A stretch of DNA of 64,000 bases from Leptolyngbyaceae cyanobacterium JSC-12 (GTDB lineage Bacteria > Cyanobacteriota > Cyanobacteriia > Leptolyngbyales > Leptolyngbyaceae). Each line of letters opens with the position of its first letter. The first letter of the stretch is position 1. Below, piece by piece: positions 62,574 to 64,000 of the stretch. The notes below the pieces were generated by a model. That model did no database searches, was not told the DNA's origin, and saw nothing but the letters and a program-made list of their open reading frames with translations. The position numbers were made by a program, and so were the translations under genes. Where the stretch lies: contig CM001633.1 in NCBI GenBank assembly GCA_000309945.1, forward strand, positions 890,723-954,722, given 5' to 3'.

Positions 62574-64000
62574 CTAAATTGCGATCGCACCTCTGGTCAC
62601 CCCCAACTGACTGTGGAGTTTCAATTCTTTCCAGAGTTGAGTACCTGTGATTGTTCCTTGCAACAGGTTTCGATAGTGCTGAATTGTCTTAGTCACTTGT
62701 GTTGGTGATTCATTTAAGAACTCAACTCGAAACTGACGTTGACCTAATTGCAACAACCGCCTGACTGATTCTGCTCCAGTTTGAGGCACACCATTGAACA
62801 CGGTATTTCGACATCCGGCATCTGCCAGGAGAATATGCTCTGTCCCCACTCGATCGCGTAACTTCACCTCATGAGTTTCACAGGGACGACCACAGTTCGT
62901 GTAATCCGTTCCATCTGATAAGAACGCACAAAACACACAATGCTCCATATGAAACATCGGCATATGCTGATGAATTGTGATTTCAAACCAGTTCTGAGGA
63001 GAGTGCTTCAATAAGTTTTCTAATTGTTGAATATTTAAATCATAGGAAGCGGTAAGTCGTTCCAGTCCAAACTCCTGCTTAAAGTAACTGGCAGTGAGTG
63101 GGTTTGCCACATTCAAGGAAAAATCACCAATGCAGCGATCGCCTCTAAAGAATTGAAGCTGATCGTAATTGCGAATTAAATATCCGTCCGCATTACAACT
63201 CCGCACTTGTTTTAGAATCCAATTTTCGCCCGGTTTTGTGATGCGGGGTGAGGCTACAAAGATTTGCGGAGAGGGAGACGAAGAATATCGATCTTCTGCC
63301 TTCATCCGCATGGCTTCTTGATAAATTCGAGGGTCTTCAAATTCGCAGTAGAGAGTGATTACACCAGCTTGCAATGCCGCCTGAAGTTGGGCAAGATTGC
63401 GCACCAAAACGATTAACTCTGGTTTCTGTGGAGATGACTGACAATTTGCCCCAGTCGAATCATTAGACGGTAATAGATCTTTCCAGGAAACCGACGATTG
63501 CAACTGCCAGCGTTTCGGATGCGATCGCATCTTTTCCAATTGAGTCACAATCTCACGCCGTAAGCGGTTTAGTTCACTCACTGGCAGCAGCACATTACCC
63601 TGTAGCTGATTGCTCAACTGCTCTAGGCGAAATGGAGTATTTCCAAGGCGACTGAACTGTTCTTGCAAACGTTCCGTAGTCAACGGTTGCTTTTCCGCCA
63701 ACATGAGTGACATTTCTGATTCCACCTGCACCACATGACCCAATTCATCCCGCGCAATTGCCACTAGTGGCTGCCCAATTTCGCCATGCACTTCAATCTG
63801 AATCGGACGTTGAAATTTAGGAGTATCTCCGGCATAGCTCTGGCGCAAGTGTTTATCCAGTTCCGGGTCACTCGTTTTCCAGACGCAATCGCCCACGTTT
63901 ATCTTGCGCAAATCCACATTCCCTCGTCCAAATGTTAAAATCGCGTCCTGTCCCCGTTGCTCTACGGCATAAATGCGCCCCCCTGCTTCTTCAGTTTCAG
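62574..64000 (-). CDS. U32 family peptidase (with DUF3656), 5' end outside the window
   Basis: The frame is open from the right edge of the window (EEAGGRIYAVEQRG...) to TAG 62574-62576, so at least 475 residues are visible and the start lies beyond base 64000. The visible first part matches the DUF3656 linker of long U32 proteins (VGDCVWKTSDPELDKHL). The last ~200 residues carry the U32 C-terminal landmarks: the cysteine-rich MFHMEHCVFCAFLSDGTDYT with NCGRPCE, an Fe-S-type motif, then LADAGCRNTVFNGVPQTGAE. Relatives include YhbU/RlhA, which hydroxylate 23S rRNA, and UbiUV. The function here could be rRNA or ubiquinone-type hydroxylation, or peptidase; this is not settled. Confidence 0.9.
   Translation of the reverse strand, partial: ETEEAGGRIYAVEQRGQDAILTFGRGNVDLRKINVGDCVWKTSDPELDKHLRQSYAGDTPKFQRPIQIEVHGEIGQPLVAIARDELGHVVQVESEMSLMLAEKQPLTTERLQEQFSRLGNTPFRLEQLSNQLQGNVLLPVSELNRLRREIVTQLEKMRSHPKRWQLQSSVSWKDLLPSNDSTGANCQSSPQKPELIVLVRNLAQLQAALQAGVITLYCEFEDPRIYQEAMRMKAEDRYSSSPSPQIFVASPRITKPGENWILKQVRSCNADGYLIRNYDQLQFFRGDRCIGDFSLNVANPLTASYFKQEFGLERLTASYDLNIQQLENLLKHSPQNWFEITIHQHMPMFHMEHCVFCAFLSDGTDYTNCGRPCETHEVKLRDRVGTEHILLADAGCRNTVFNGVPQTGAESVRRLLQLGQRQFRVEFLNESPTQVTKTIQHYRNLLQGTITGTQLWKELKLHSQLGVTRGAIAI

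Overview
The window looks like chromosomal DNA of a filamentous cyanobacterium of the Leptolyngbya/Oscillatoriales type. The HIP1 octamer GCGATCGC occurs throughout in genes of every function, and many products belong to families typical of cyanobacteria: DUF1830, a PatA-type DUF4388-REC regulator, a three-domain ribosomal S1 protein, DUF928, CHAT-TPR and CHASE2-cyclase proteins, and GH57/DUF3536. I saw no rRNA, tRNA or CRISPR array.

Layout. 1-2.4 kb: the end of a superfamily 2 helicase, a TraC-like protein with a histone-H1-like tail, and a MoxR ATPase. 2.7-9.9 kb: PatA-like regulator, ABC exporter, a long pentapeptide-repeat protein, small cyanobacterial proteins, a decayed TPR gene, DUF202 and an EEP-family phosphohydrolase. 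10.1-13.3 kb: sulfate ABC transporter (binding protein, CysT, CysW, NIL-domain relic; no cysA). 13.9-18.5 kb: SDR dehydrogenase, a two-frame membrane protein with a possible -1 frameshift signal, a STAND (NB-ARC/TPR) ATPase and an IS200/IS605 element. 18.7-31 kb: mostly housekeeping genes (RCK-type ion channel, DCC thiol protein, DUF554, SDH/ClpP-fold protease, S1, GH57 enzyme, ferrochelatase-like protein with a polyhistidine tail, GloB) plus a truncated calcium/proton exchanger pseudogene. 31.25-32.58 kb: an IS110-family element with an internal stop codon, inserted in a palindromic repeat. 33-43 kb: SLOG protein, PDH E1 beta, SecDF, RuvC, amino-acid binding protein, aspartic protease, prolyl oligopeptidase and SGNH hydrolase. 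43.1-45.9 kb: a 923-residue RTX surface protein. 47.2-52.4 kb: a minus-strand five-gene sugar operon (rfbF, lhgO-like, SDR, RmlC-like, SAF oxidoreductase), apparently for a CDP-glucose-derived sugar. 52.8-62.4 kb: a CHASE2-adenylate cyclase facing CHAT-TPR, DUF928 and a two-partner-secretion exoprotein. The right edge holds a U32 peptidase gene that runs out of the window.

How the genes work together. The clearest units are sulfate uptake, SecD-SecF, the nucleotide-sugar operon, and the CHAT/DUF928/TpsA group, which I regard as the best candidate for a poorly described system: a caspase-like protease co-located with an exported beta-helix protein and a membrane cAMP/cGMP cyclase. Several decayed genes (TPR, exchanger, IS110 transposase, NIL protein) show ongoing loss in the accessory stretches. 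All identifications come from reading the sequence and remembered family features; no database search was run.
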